DNA of 60,000 nt from positions 35,669,304 through 35,729,303 of the forward strand of contig NC_092671.1 of NCBI RefSeq assembly GCF_964355755.1, written 5' to 3'. Origin of the DNA: Antedon mediterranea. Its lineage: Eukaryota; Echinodermata; Crinoidea; Comatulida; Antedonidae. Positions 12,401 through 26,400 of the stretch are shown in pieces. The translations under genes and the position numbers were made by a program. Below the pieces are notes generated by a model. It saw only the letters and a program-made list of their open reading frames with translations. It was not told where the DNA came from and searched no databases. Each line of letters begins with the position of its first letter. Within the stretch, counting starts at the first letter, position 1.

Positions 12401-15400
12401 TTCTGTTGCACAAAATAGGCTAGCATTTATTATGGAAAAAAAATTCAATTATTTGAAAAAATATCAAATATCTTAATATAGCTTGAGTTAAAATTTATAA
12501 TATTTGATAATAAAAAACAGAAACAAAATGTTAATTTTCATAAAAAAAGTAATTATTTTTATGTGAAAGTTGGACACATTTAAAAAAACATTTAATCAAT
12601 AATTTAAAACATTACAGTAACCAAATTTAAATGTCTTTTTTGTTGGAACGTCTAATTGGTAATATAAGGTTTTGTCTCTTTTGTCACCCTTGGAACAAAA
12701 GCTATTTGCTATTATTGTTTTTTGCTAAAATTACTAAAAAAGAATAGGCCTATATTATAAACAAAAATAAAAAGTTCACTTTTACGTAATATACAGTATG
12801 TATTGAGTACGTGAGTTTTAATCTTACTGAATTGTAGATTTACATAAAAATTAAGAAATTCTTTAGACAGGTAGAAAATTGAGTTCTTACTGTTAAAAAA
12901 TAAAACTATATCTAATTATAATTTTTTTTGTATTTAATAGTTGTTTCCACAGTTGGATTGCTTACAACCTGGTTTGTTTGGCACCTGGACAACCTTTACC
13001 AAGCGATTTTGCGGCGCAGGCTGGCGATATTTTGGACGTAACAAAACTTGGGATACAAGGTAATAAAGTTTTTAGTAAGTTATCTTACAAAATAAAATAT
13101 AAAATTGTTATTCAAGGTATATTTACTCAATCAAAGAAATCATACAACAGGGAATAATTTCGCCAGTGTAGCATAGCAAAAAGCTATACAAAACAACCTT
13201 ATTGCTACACATTTCTACAATTGTGTACAGTGTAGCAAAAAATACAATACAAAACTATGTTTCTCGAATAAAAAATTTTAAAATGAAATTTTTCCCTGTA
13301 CAGGCAGCCAAAGGCTGAAATGAGTATAATTTTACAGATATAAAAACTTTAAAATTAATGTACATTTAGTAATCAAATATTAAAAACATCTTGAAAAAAC
13401 ATAACAAACAAGAAAAGGACAACTAGAAAATTTGTGTAAAATTCACATTCAATGCCTGATAATTAAAGATTTATCATGTATAATGTATTATTAGCATTCA
13501 TCACCTTTTTATAACCATATATGGTAAGATTGTATGTAAGCAAACCTATTGGTACACGCTTGACAGAGTCCATTTTGCCGTTTGCTACTATCAATGTACA
13601 AGAAATGATAGTCAACAAAGCCATATACATGATTGCAGTCACATGCTCAAATTTGAGTTAGTGTTCCGACCGACCAACCAGCTGACCAACCGTCCGACCG
13701 TCCGACATAGTGAGCTGTAGAGTCGCGTTGCATGATGAGTAAATATTATAGCATTCAAGAACTTGTTCCATATGCTAGCAAAGAATTTAAAATGTAACTT
13801 TATAATAATTATGCAGCTAATTAAAATTTTGCTCGCTATAATTATTGTTTATGCCTTGTGTGTTTGCAATAAGTTTACTCCTGATGATGTAATTTATTGT
13901 AAACTCTTTTTCATCTTAGCCAAAGGACTATGTTGTTAATATCTATATTTCCTTTTTCTTGGAATATTTAGTTTGATTTACCAGCACCTAGCATTTTGTG
14001 AATCTGTTTTCTGGTCATTATTAAATGTAATTCACACGGATAATGATGATGAACAAATTTGCCCTGTGTTTATTAGTGAGAAATAACAGTCAAATACGTA
14101 CGAATCTCTCATCTATCTTCTTTTAGCACCTTCCTACCTTGAGGTGTAGTGTGCCTAGATATTTCTTTTTTAATTTCCTTTCAAAAGTAGTACAGTACTT
14201 GAATAGGGTGGTTCACCTTACTTGCAAGCTGCAATTGAATGTGAAAGTTCAATAATGTACAACAAAAAGGATTGTGAAATTGCAACTGTTTTTTTACCAT
14301 TTAGGCTGTGACAAGAGTGATAATGATTGATGAAAGAAAAACAATTTCTTTATTGATTTTTTTTGTAATGAAGATATTAAAATTGATTAGAAAGTTTAGG
14401 TCTTTTCACAAGAAAAACTTCTGTTACATGCATTCATTCATTCATCTTTTATTTCGAAAAAAAAAAAAAAAAAATTTGCATTATAATGAGTAATATATAT
14501 TGATATTCCTTAAGCCAAAATACCCTTTAAATATTTCCATATTTTGCTGTTCAGCTATGCTTTTGGGTAAAATTTGTGCATACAGCTGTAATTGATTGAT
14601 AATATTTGTCAAAATGCATTGTATTTTGAATCGATATGTAAGTAAACTTACTTTTAATGAGTCAAATGTCATGCATTACATTCATCATATAAATGTTTTC
14701 TGACATACCACATTATTATAAAGTAAAACGAATGAAGCTTTGTTTTCTTAATTTGCAACTATATTACTTTACAGCACATGTTGAATGAAAAAACATTTCT
14801 TAAAGATGTATTGTCCCTTGAAACACAAAAAAATGAAAGTCAGAATATTCTAAATCTAAATTGACCATATTATCAAAGTGATAATAAAGTTATTCACTTT
14901 AAGTCGAAAATTCGAGCCAAAAACAAGTTTACGTAATTAACAGGTAAATTAATTTGATTACATTTTGTTAGGAAAATCGTCGCGAGCGAAAATAAACAAA
15001 AGATTTCAAACCAGGAGTATGCATTGTGCATTATGCTAATTACGATTGTTTACAACTCGTCACGGTTGAGAAGGTGTTTTCACACAGATCACAAGGAAGT
15101 TTTATGATTATGCATACAGAGTAGCCAAACAAGCCCGTTGTATTATGAGATAAGTTTTGATTGAAAACTGGAAGTCAAAGTTATTTTTTGAACAAAAAAA
15201 CGTCTGTATTTCAGTTAAATAATTTTTTTTTTGACTAATTTTTGTTGAAAGTTAGTAACTATTATGATACTTCAAAATGACCCAATTTTTTTTGAAATAT
15301 TTTATTTTTTATTTTTTTGGAATTGATCAAAGGGAGAATACATCTTTAACATTATACTCATCAAAATCATGTTCTCCCGTTTTGCCGCAGAAATTGATGC

Positions 15401-18400
15401 TGTTTTTTTTTCAAGAGAAATAAATGTTTTAATGTAGTCACATTGCAATAAATATTGGCATTAGTTTATACAACTAAACCACTCAACGAAGACAAAACAT
15501 TTAATATAGTACAGTATTTGTTTTACTGAAAGTTAGACTTAGGCCTAGACAAACTATAAAGTTGGGTGCGTTTTTAGTATTAATATTGACCGTACCTACA
15601 AAATGTATTATAATATATATCAGGTGTTTTTCTGAATTTTAAATAGGCAGCACATTTTCACAGAACACTCTATAGATCAATTACTATTACTATTGTATTA
15701 CTACTTTATTTTACTACTATTTTTTTCCCTCAAACTTCTTTACAAAACGCTGAATTGATTAGTGTAACTATTAGATATCATTTTTCCGTTCATTAGAACT
15801 AATACCAAATGGAATGTGATATGTAATTAACCAATCAAATGGCAAGGATACACACAGGTGTGTAATTATATCAGTGAATTTCAATTCTCTTTTTAAAACT
15901 ATTTTTATATATGGGAAAAGGTATACATTGAATACAAAGTGAATTACCGAAGACATTTATGCATTTATTTGGAGGTGGGAAATCCCCCATTTAATAGCTG
16001 AATTTGTATGACATTTTGTATGAGAGCCTTCACAATCAAGAGATCTTTCATTTTTTTATTGCTAATGCTAAAACTATAATCTTTTTATCTCAAGTACAGC
16101 AGCGTGTGATACTACAGTACCGGTAGTATCAATGATTTATTCAGCATTGTCTAAGCATTATGTCCCAAAATATTGATACAAGTATATTAATGTTGTCTTC
16201 TTCTGCTTCATTATTTAAAATACAAACAATGTTTGTATATAAAATATTCAATAGATATTTTTTTGTTATCCTTTTTCTTTTATTAATACAAAAAAATATA
16301 ACATTATTTTGATATATGACATTGACAGTATTTTATGAAATATTAACTTTATAGTTTGTTATCTCAAAACAAAGACTGTTGTTAGAGATAATACCTATGT
16401 TTAGAATATTTTTGTTGTTATTCTTCAATAATTAGTCAATTCACGTTCACCGTGTATGATATTGAGTAATTGTTTTAATGATGTACTATATGAGGTTCCC
16501 CCAAAAGGCATTTGTTACGAAAAAAGTGTCGATACTTGAAAGTAGCAACAATTCCAAATATTACAACAGAAAAACACGTTGTACAAGCTCTCTTGAAGAG
16601 TTTACTCTCTCATGTCTTGAAAAGAAATGATGGTGGTTTGTGGGGGAGGCTCCTACCTGAGGGCATAGTTCATGGACTATACTATTGGTGAAGAGGGGTG
16701 TTCAATGAAAATTTCTATATTTCTAGTTATATCTCGCTCTTTAAACAGACAGGGCTGTTGGTTTATCCAGGTAAGCTAGAGCTCACAGACTACCAACATC
16801 ACTGTTGGTTTGTGTAATATTATATAATCTTTAGTTACACTACAGTATATAAATCTAAATTTCCAGCTAACTTTTAAAAGAGAATATGAACGAAAGAGAT
16901 TTTACATTTAAGAATATTATAGAAAATTGAAGATAGTTTTCACATCTTTTTTGAATGGAATTTCCAACATGATATATGTTATAAAAAGTCAAAAATATAA
17001 TCTGCAACAGATTTGTCTGACCTTACCATTACCTCGCATGGCAAATGTGACATTTTAATAACATTTTTAGAAAATGTTATTATAAGCTATCATTTTATGA
17101 TCATCTGTTGTAATATTTTAAAATTATTTCAAACATTTTTTTTTAGTCTTGCCTCAAATTATTGCATAGAATGTATATTGGGATTTGACCATTATGTATC
17201 TATAATGCCGATCATTCATACGGTACATATTGCTGAAGAAAGGAAATGTTTCAGAGATGATGATATGTCTGTCCGCCACTGTGATGAGTAGAATAGTAGT
17301 ATACTATCTATAATTTAAGATCTAAAACAAGAATAATGAAGATTAATGAAATCAGATTTGAATAAGCCATTTTTTAGTTTTAAGTTAATCATTTTAACAG
17401 AAAAAAAGCGAAAAAAATGTTTTCACTTATAAAAAGACAACCAATTTTGACTTTTTTGTTTTAAATTAAAATTAGGATTTGACTGTTACTGTATGTGTCC
17501 ATAATGCTGATCATACATACTGTACATATTGCTGAAAGGAAATGTTTCAAAAATACTATATTATGATACTGTATTATAGGTCTGCCACTGTGATGAGTAG
17601 GATATTATGATTAATGAAATCAGATTGTAAATAGGCCATTTTTTAGTTTTAAGTTAATCACTTCCACGGAAAAAAAAAACACTTATAAAAAGACAACCAA
17701 TTTTGACCCTTTTGCTTTAAATTACTGTCTTTTCATGTAAATACCGAAAAATTTCATCAAAAAATATTCTTAGTGCTATAAATCAAATTAATTTTTTTAA
17801 ATTGAGAAAAATAGTTAGCAATCATTTTCCCCTTATTTTGTAATCGATCCAATTATTAGTCAAAAGTGAATAACTATTTAATGGAACATAAAAATGCCAT
17901 ATTCAACAAAAATACATATTTGAAAAAAATAATTTTTTAGGCAGACAATATATTTTTAAAGTGATTTATATCCAGTTATAAGGATGATTTGTATGTTGAA
18001 TATTCTTGTTTTTGTGTTTTAAAAGTTCATTTGAAGTTTGTTAAAATTTTTCACAGCTTTTTTTGTTTCTGTGAAGGTTACTGTACATACAAACATTGAT
18101 TTTTATGATTCATGTAGTCAGTTTATAGTGTGAAGAACCTCATATCATTTTGTTTAAATTTTCCCTTAAGATATACGGTACAAAAAAAAAAGCATTACAG
18201 GCTTATATAGATTTATTTGATATGATGTTTTCATAGTAAACAACATGCATTCAATAATGTCTTTTAGCTACACGTGATAGTAGCTCTGACCAGGTGTAAT
18301 TTTATTGATGTAAAAGTTTAATCATTTTGACACAAAAGTTGTGCCATAGGCCAACTTGGCTTGGTAGAAATAATAATGGTAAACTAATGAAGCTAGTATA

Positions 18401-20463
18401 TTGGTTGGATTATTCGTATTATGAGAAATACATTATAATCAATACTTGAATACAACATCTGATAAAGTTCTAATTCTTTTTACAGTATTCCGATTTTTTT
18501 CCTGTTTTTTTACCGATTACCAATTAATTAACCTATCCTATGTTTTTGTTTATATATTCAATCTCACTTCTTCCTACGTTATAATTAAACATTATTAATT
18601 AAATGTAATTCATGAACGTTATTTATTCTCTATTTTAGATAAATATCCATAGAGAGAGAGAGCACATACTATAGCACATACTACAAATAAATGTATTCTG
18701 AGAAGTATCAGACTAAATATATAATATAAAGTGTTTTTTTTTTTATATAATTTGCAGTACACCACGTATGTTAATTCTGAAAGTCTTGATAGTTGTGGAT
18801 ATACTGCAAACTTATAAACATTTGATTTCACCATGCAAACCTTCAAACAATTATATTTAAAGTGTGTTTTTGTTTCTATACAGCCTATAACTATATATTT
18901 ACTAATATAATTGGGATAACATTAATAATATCATGGAGGCATTGAAGGCCTTACTTTTACATGAACTACAATGTGATTTTAGTGATTCAACTGAATCGTG
19001 AACTACAATTTATTTGTTTTAGCCTAGATATTCAACTAATCAATAAAGGCCTTTACTTTACGTGAAATAAAATTTGTTTCACTAATTGAACTAATTATTT
19101 ATGCTATTTATTAATCATTTTATCAAATTTAGGTGCGATTCAATGTTACTGTAGGAGGCTAATTGAACTAATTATTTATTCTATTTATTAATCTTTTAAT
19201 CAAATTTAGGTGCAAAACATCACAAAATAAACATGCATTACTCATCAGTCATATGCATACTGTAGGTGTCACCCGGGCTTCAATTTCCAGAGGCGTTGGT
19301 CACGTTTTCGATAACCATTTGGGTACACCCACTAGAGGGTGCGCGAGCGAAGCGAGTGAACCCTCTAGTAATCTATAATTGATAGATTAATAATTTTAGA
19401 TTTAATGTTATACAATCATTGCAGGTATAGATTAGTGTAGGTCACCAATTCATATCAGATCTTGCTTTTAATGCATTAATTTATATTTACAGTAATCAAT
19501 TATCTATAATTGATAGATTAAAAATTTTAAATTCAATGTTATACAATAATTGCAGGTGTATAAGATTAGTGTAGGTCACCAACTAATATAGATTTCATAT
19601 CAAATCTTGCTTTAAATACATTAAATTATATTCAAAGGAATCAATAATACATAATTGATAGATTAATAATTTTAGATTTAATGTTATATAATAATTGCAG
19701 GTGTATAGATTAGTGTAGGTCACCAAAATATAGATTTCATATCTGTCATCACATTATGGTAATTAATAGCTTATTAATCATCATTGATCTTCAAAATTCA
19801 ATTACTCAAAGTATTACTGGGTATCCTTGAATTCTTCAACTCCATATTCATAATAATGCTATATTTCCGTTAGGATCATACACAGTAAGAGGATTTCCCC
19901 AATTCTACCCAGAAGCACTGAGACGTTAACAGCAGCCATCCATCTACCGTATCTTTTTCTTCCATGCGGCGTGAGATTTAGGTCGGTCAATAAACCAAGG
20001 CAAACAAGAAATCCATTCACTATTTTAAAGTCCATTCTTTTGTATTTGTGATTATGAAAAATCATTTATGTAGAATTACTGTATAGTGGAAGGTATTTAA
20101 TCTGTGGATATAAAAGTTACCTTGACTAACTCTAGGTTAAAAATTGAATTTGATGGATAGCGTAGAAACGTAAATATGGTGGCATGGTGCATTATTGATG
20201 CTACAGTATTTATATGATTAAAACTTTGTTGTTGCTGGTATGAATAGTTAGGCAAAATATTAGATGCCTGTGTACTGAACTTTTCCTGTAGTTTTGTAGT
20301 TTTAATACACTGAGGAAAAGGACTAGTGTTATCTGAAAGCTTAGTAATTTTGTTTTCTAGTTCTTTTATCGTTTTTGTTTGAGCTTTTTGTTCATATTTT
20401 TGGTTTTTATTTCCATTGAGATCTACCCATAGTATTATTATTTTTTCAATAGTTTTCCTTTGG

Positions 20464-20497
<34 letters not shown>

Positions 20498-23400
20498 ACA
20501 ACAGGCATAGAAATAAATTCCAAACCGCCCGGTGATACACTGAAAATTATTTAATTAATTTTTGAAACGATAAAGATGAGGAAATCTGTGAGAATGAGAA
20601 AAAGTCGCCCCAACCGAGACTCAAACTCGGACCGTCTGCTTGATATGCAGTTGCCCAACCATTAGACCACTGGGGCTTTCATGGTATTGTTCTTTAACTC
20701 GATCGGATAACGACCTTTTAACATTCTCGGCGTGGTACGGTTGGAACACAACTAGTCCTCAGTTGTACGCACGCGCACCAGAGATCAAATTGATACGTCC
20801 TCATCTATAATTCAGTATATTTATTCACTAAGCGGGATCTCGAGAGATACTTTTATATATATATAAACACAACAGGCATAGAAATAAATTCCAAACCGCC
20901 TGTTGATACACTGAAAATTATTTAATTAATTTTTGAAACGATAAAGATGAGGAAATCTGTGAGAATGAGAAAAAGTCGCCCCAACCGAGACTCAAACTCG
21001 AACCGTCTGCTTGATATGCAGTTGCCCTAACCATTAGACCACTGGGGCTTTCATGGTATTGTTCTTTAACTCGATCGGATAACGACCCTTTAACATTCTC
21101 GGCGTGGTACGGTTGGAACACAACTAGTCCTCAGTTGTACGCACGCGCACCAGAGATCAAATTGATACGCCTTCATCTATAATTCAGTATATTTATTCAC
21201 TAAGCGGGATCTCGAGAGATACTTTTATATATATATAAACACAACAGGCATAGAAGTAAATTCCAAACCACCCGGTGATACACTGAAAATTATTTATTAT
21301 ATATATATATATATAAATATATTATGAATTGAATAAAAAAATATCATTAGTTTAATTATGATATTTTTGTTATAAAACTCATTTTTCACAGTACTGTAAA
21401 CCATAGTTTAAACTCAAAATGAGATGCATTGTTCCATTTATATATTCATTATATTATTATAGATTTAATGCATTAATTTACAATTCTTTAAATTGAAGCA
21501 AAAAAAATTACCATAGATTTAAATTACAATTTTGTATCCTGCAGTGTTTTTTTTTACAATTTTGAATTTTCAGTTTTCTTTTTATATAGGAGAAATATTG
21601 TTGGTTTATCTAAATATGTTTAAATTAGTATACAGTTACTTTTCACTAATTGTTTGAACTTTAAGAACAGTTTGTGTAATGTAAACTAAAAGACTGAATG
21701 TAATGGCATCTTATGCAGAAAACTAGAGTTCCCAATCAACGGCTTAGCCAGTGTGCTGTCCAGCCATCTTTTGGACGGCCAAACATGAGTTAGGACGGTC
21801 GATTTTAGAAAGGTGACTTGGAAGGCCTAGGCCTAGGAGAGCCTAAGTTATCATCTAAGCTTGTTTAATTAGGATAAAAACTCACTTCAATAACTCATTG
21901 CCAATAAATGTTTTAAACCATTATATTGTAAAATCCCAATCTTTGTTGACTGCTTCTTTCACTCTCCTATTTATGTCATAAACTATTCTACATATTTATG
22001 TAAATTTGAATTAAACGTTTGCCATTTCTTTTTAACAGTTTCTCTCTTTCAATTTCAATATTACGCTGTATAATAAGTTTCTCGTCAATAAATCTTTGAA
22101 CTAGTTATTTGGTCATTATTGACGGTGTGCTATGATGTATACAGTAATGTACGCTTTCTATGTTTGCTTTTAAAAGCTATGTTAATTCTTAGGAGATTTG
22201 CAGTAAAGCCCATTCCCAACACTAATGTTTCTGCTCATAATAAAAGAAACTACAATTAGAATTTCTTTTTTATTAAAACTCGGTCATTCACTAGTAGTAA
22301 CTGTGAAGTTTGAAGTTAGTATTTTGAACTAGATTTAAATCTGGTAAAGATTCTAAATATCTTGTGTGTGTGTATGTGATATATTTCATGCGTTTTATAT
22401 ACTTAACTTTCATATTAATAATTCGCAGTAAACTGTACATTTGATGAATATTGTCATTGCGTTTTATGCAAATTATCGCATATGATGATTATTATTCTTC
22501 TGTTTCTTTTTGTGATACCCTCAAGCACTTTTATAAAAAAAATTAATTTGGATTTTAAAAAGCAGTACTGTACGTGCATGTGATTCTGTCATTTCCAAAA
22601 TATTCATATACGCTAGAAATTAATTATGCCATTATAAGGATAAAACTATAGTCATTTTTTAATATATATATTTTTATTAAACAAAATATAAATCTACATT
22701 ATCAGTTAGATATAGTTTTACATTTGAGTATAGTATCTAAAATATGCTTACTTAATATATTTTATTATATTTATTTTAATATGATTTTTTTCATATTATA
22801 TGATATTTACTAACAAACAAAATGCCAGTAATATTTGTCAATTTGTTCAATACAGTATTACCAAATTTTATTTTAAAAATAAATAAATAAAAGTGTAACT
22901 GACCATATTCATAATTTACTTAAACTTGGTTTCCAATGCAACCCACTGTGCCTACCGTAAATAATGTGACAAGTTTCATTGGGTCAGCACTATGGCTTTG
23001 TGGTTGATGTAGTTCCTTAAATCTCTGGATCCCTGAATCAAATTCTGACAGCCAATTCATATTCATTACCACTACATACCATTACCTAACCCTCATAAAA
23101 GGCTTAGGATGCCCATCCTGTAATTGGCAAGTCATGTAATTTGTTGTATGTTAGATAGTGTGGCAATAAAAACAAGACTTTACTTTCTAATCGTAAATTT
23201 CACAAATTAGCTCGGCACGCTGGTGTAGCTAATTACTTCACGCATATCAAGGCCCTTCTCAAAGTACGCAAGAATCCTTGTACACCAAATGTAATAAACC
23301 TAGTATAAATGACCGAAATCTAATTTTACTGCTCCAAGTGCCCTTTTACATCTCAGTTGCCATGACAATGATCTTCGATTACGCTACTGTTATTTATTAT

Positions 23401-26400
23401 CAATTACATCCAAGTACTTTGGTATCTGGCATTGCCAGTATCTCTGAGTAAACTTGAGCCTTTTAAAGATCGTTTGATTTCTTCCACGAATGCGCAATTT
23501 ACAACCGTGCCAAGTGTGTCATTTTAGGACCTAGAACTTGTTTTATTAAAAAATGCAATTCCATTGATTATCTTTAACAGGATAATGTCAAGCAAGTATA
23601 GCTTGCACATTCAGTGAACCGCATTTATGATGTTTTAAAGCTTGTTTTAAGTTTCTAAATAAAGTACATTCAACCAGGTGCAGTTCATGTATACTTTTTA
23701 TGACCCTGATCATACTGGTACTATAATTATAGTATTCTGTTGTACTTGTAATAATAATGTAGAAACAGTAACCTACAATGTTTCACACAAGGAGTGGAGT
23801 GGTCAAAAGCCCATTTGGAACATATTGACATCAACATTAAATCATATCAACCCATTTTTAGTATTAATTATGAACATATTCTAATGTGTCAATGATTATT
23901 AAGAAACTTGACAAGTATGGCTTTAAGCAAAGGTACTGTATATTACTAGGAATTAAATGATTTGTGTTGATCTAAAAACTAGTTATGTCATGTTATTCAT
24001 TGTATGAATGCAGACAAATTTAAACATCCCATGTCTGAACCTTTTTCCTGATTTACAGTTTTGCCAGATTCATGGTTCAAGGTGCTTTTGGTTTGTGATG
24101 ACCAATCTAGAATGAAAAGCTCTCTATTTATGTGATACACCTTTCAAAGTAGTATAAACTGGTTAACTACAAATAGGTAAATACAAAGAAAAAGTATTGA
24201 AAATTGAATTTTTTTATACTTTCTCTTCAGAATATGCAAAATATGAGCTTCATTGTTCCAACAAAAAAGATATATATACTTGGCACAAGCCATGAACATC
24301 ATTTTTTTTAAAGCTTTCTTTCACAGAAGTAATGTTGGATAGTAAATTGACTTTTCTATTAAATATACTCCTAAGGCTTTTTCTATGAAATTGCAAGTTC
24401 ATTTTGCCTGCTGTAGTAATGTTTTTAAATGCCACAGAGTATTGTAATATGTTATACTTGTTTTAAGAAGGTTCAGTGTTCATTTTTCAAATGGATTTAT
24501 TCAATTCTTAGAGTATGTAAATGTTTATTATTGATATTCTGTGACTCCTTGTTTTTGAGACCCAGACTCCTTGTTTTTGAGATCCAGACTCCTTGTTTGT
24601 GAGATCCAGAGTCCATGTTTGTGAGATCCAGACTCATTGTTTCTGAGATCCAGACTCATTGTATGTGACATCCAGACTCATTGTTTGTGAGATCATGACT
24701 CCTTGTTTGTGATATCCTGACTCCTTATTTGTGAAATCCAGACTCCTTATTTGTGAGATCCAGACTCCTTATTTGGGAGATCCAGACTCCTTGTTTGGGA
24801 GATCCAGACACATCAAATGGCACCACTTTACATAAAATACTATTATAATCATTTCTGTATGTTTATCACATTGCAAATCACATGTATTTATAAAATGAGA
24901 ATATATTATACAAGTCAAAGCCTTTATACTTTGAACTACTCCAAGGCTAGATTAAAAATCTTACAATTTAAAGCTTATTTTGTTTAGCTCGATGCATTTT
25001 TCTTGACAAGTGTCCATTTTGCATGTTTTTCAGAATGTCATTCCTTCAGCTAATCCCTGCCTTATTATCTTGATGTTAAAAAAGCAATTTGTTTATATAC
25101 TTACAGTATATATGGAGAAACATTTTCATAGTTCATGACTTATAGGTCAAATTGTAATGGTCATCTAAAGGAAGGGTTATGTCAACATGAAACCCAACTC
25201 AACTGGTCAACTTGGAAGTTCCAAGCAATCTGAACACAACTCAAAGTAACCCACTGCAAGTGAAAGATATGAGTTCAGTTGAGTTGCTTTCAATTGAACA
25301 TAACTTTAAATCACAATGCTAATGTGGTATGAGTAACCTCAACTAGGCTTGAACAGTTTTATGTTGACCAAAGCACTTGCTAACACTATTTCTTCTATCT
25401 AGGTACAATCAGTTTAATGTTGACATGACCGCTTGCACAATTGATCTTTTCAGTTCTCTTTAGTTCTGTTCAGTTGGTCAAATAGTTGACATGAATGCTC
25501 TTACTTTCAAATAAGTTGAGTTCCATTTTGACCTTAAGCATACCTTAATATTCAAGTTGGAAAATATGGTTCTGGTTACTTCTTTGAAAAGGCACATAGC
25601 AAATCCAGAAGGTGCTTGCTTTCTGCGCTCAAATAAAAATCACAACTACTGATGTGCAATCCTTAGAAAAGTGTACTAACATGGAACAAATTCTTTTCTG
25701 TAGTTTAAAAACATGTATAGTACTAAAAAGTTATTGAGAAAGTTTGTGAAGCACGTGTTTGGCGCAAGTTATTAGAGTAGGGATTTTATGGTATGCACTA
25801 GACGTAAACATTTTGACTGTCAAGATATCCACATCACTTGCATGTTTCTATATAAATTGTAACTAGGTCTATGTCGTGAACTTTCATTAAAATTTGTACG
25901 TTTTTACATCTGAATATCGTCCATATTTTCTCAAATGAAAATTATTTGCCACTAGCAGGATTTTTATGTGGATTACTATTTCTGTCATTTTGGCTACTAT
26001 AGATTTTCCACAAACATAAAATTTAATTTTTCTTGGTAAAACAGAATGTATCAGAGTTATCTGAAAATTATTGTTTTTCTATGTTGACTTCAGTAGCACA
26101 ACACTACATTTTAAAGTTTAACTTTATATTTTCAACAACAAAAAACAGATTAGTTTTTATGATTAGGTTTAAAATCGAAACTCTTCAGTTGGATGCTACT
26201 GTAGCAATTTTAAAGGTGCAATCCAATACATTTTGCAAAATCATTATAAACATTGTTAATCCTTTCAGTATTACAGCAATATTAATTTAACTATAAGTTC
26301 TGTCTACACTATCAAACTAGTTTGACAAAAAAAGTGTGGTAGTGATATGGCCAAATATGGTAGTGTGATGAAATCATCATGTCCATGGGCACATTTTTTG

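Larger units (their letters stand above)
20494..21298. repeat. Tandem 371/372-bp repeat carrying tRNA-like sequences
   Basis: The unit starts AAACACAACAGGCATAGAAR at 20494, 20865 and 21237 (third copy truncated at about 21298). The copies are nearly identical, including CTCGATCGGATAACGACC and GCACGCGCACCAGAGATCAA. Each full unit holds a minus-strand tRNA-like sequence. (TA)n tracts lie at 20469-20494, at each unit junction and at about 21298-21315, so unequal exchange at the TA tracts is a likely origin. Confidence 0.88.

Noticed and set aside
20607-20676. Functional tRNA gene
   Set aside because: The AUC anticodon, mismatched first anticodon-stem pair and placement in a tandem repeat favour a tRNA-derived repeat.
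24543-24806. CRISPR array
   Set aside because: Units are contiguous 22-bp copies with no unique spacers, in a eukaryotic intron.
25140-25540. Possible foldback element around GTCAACATGAAACCCAACTC and GAGTTCCATTTTGACC
   Set aside because: Similarity between the two sides is patchy and no termini or target duplication could be defined.
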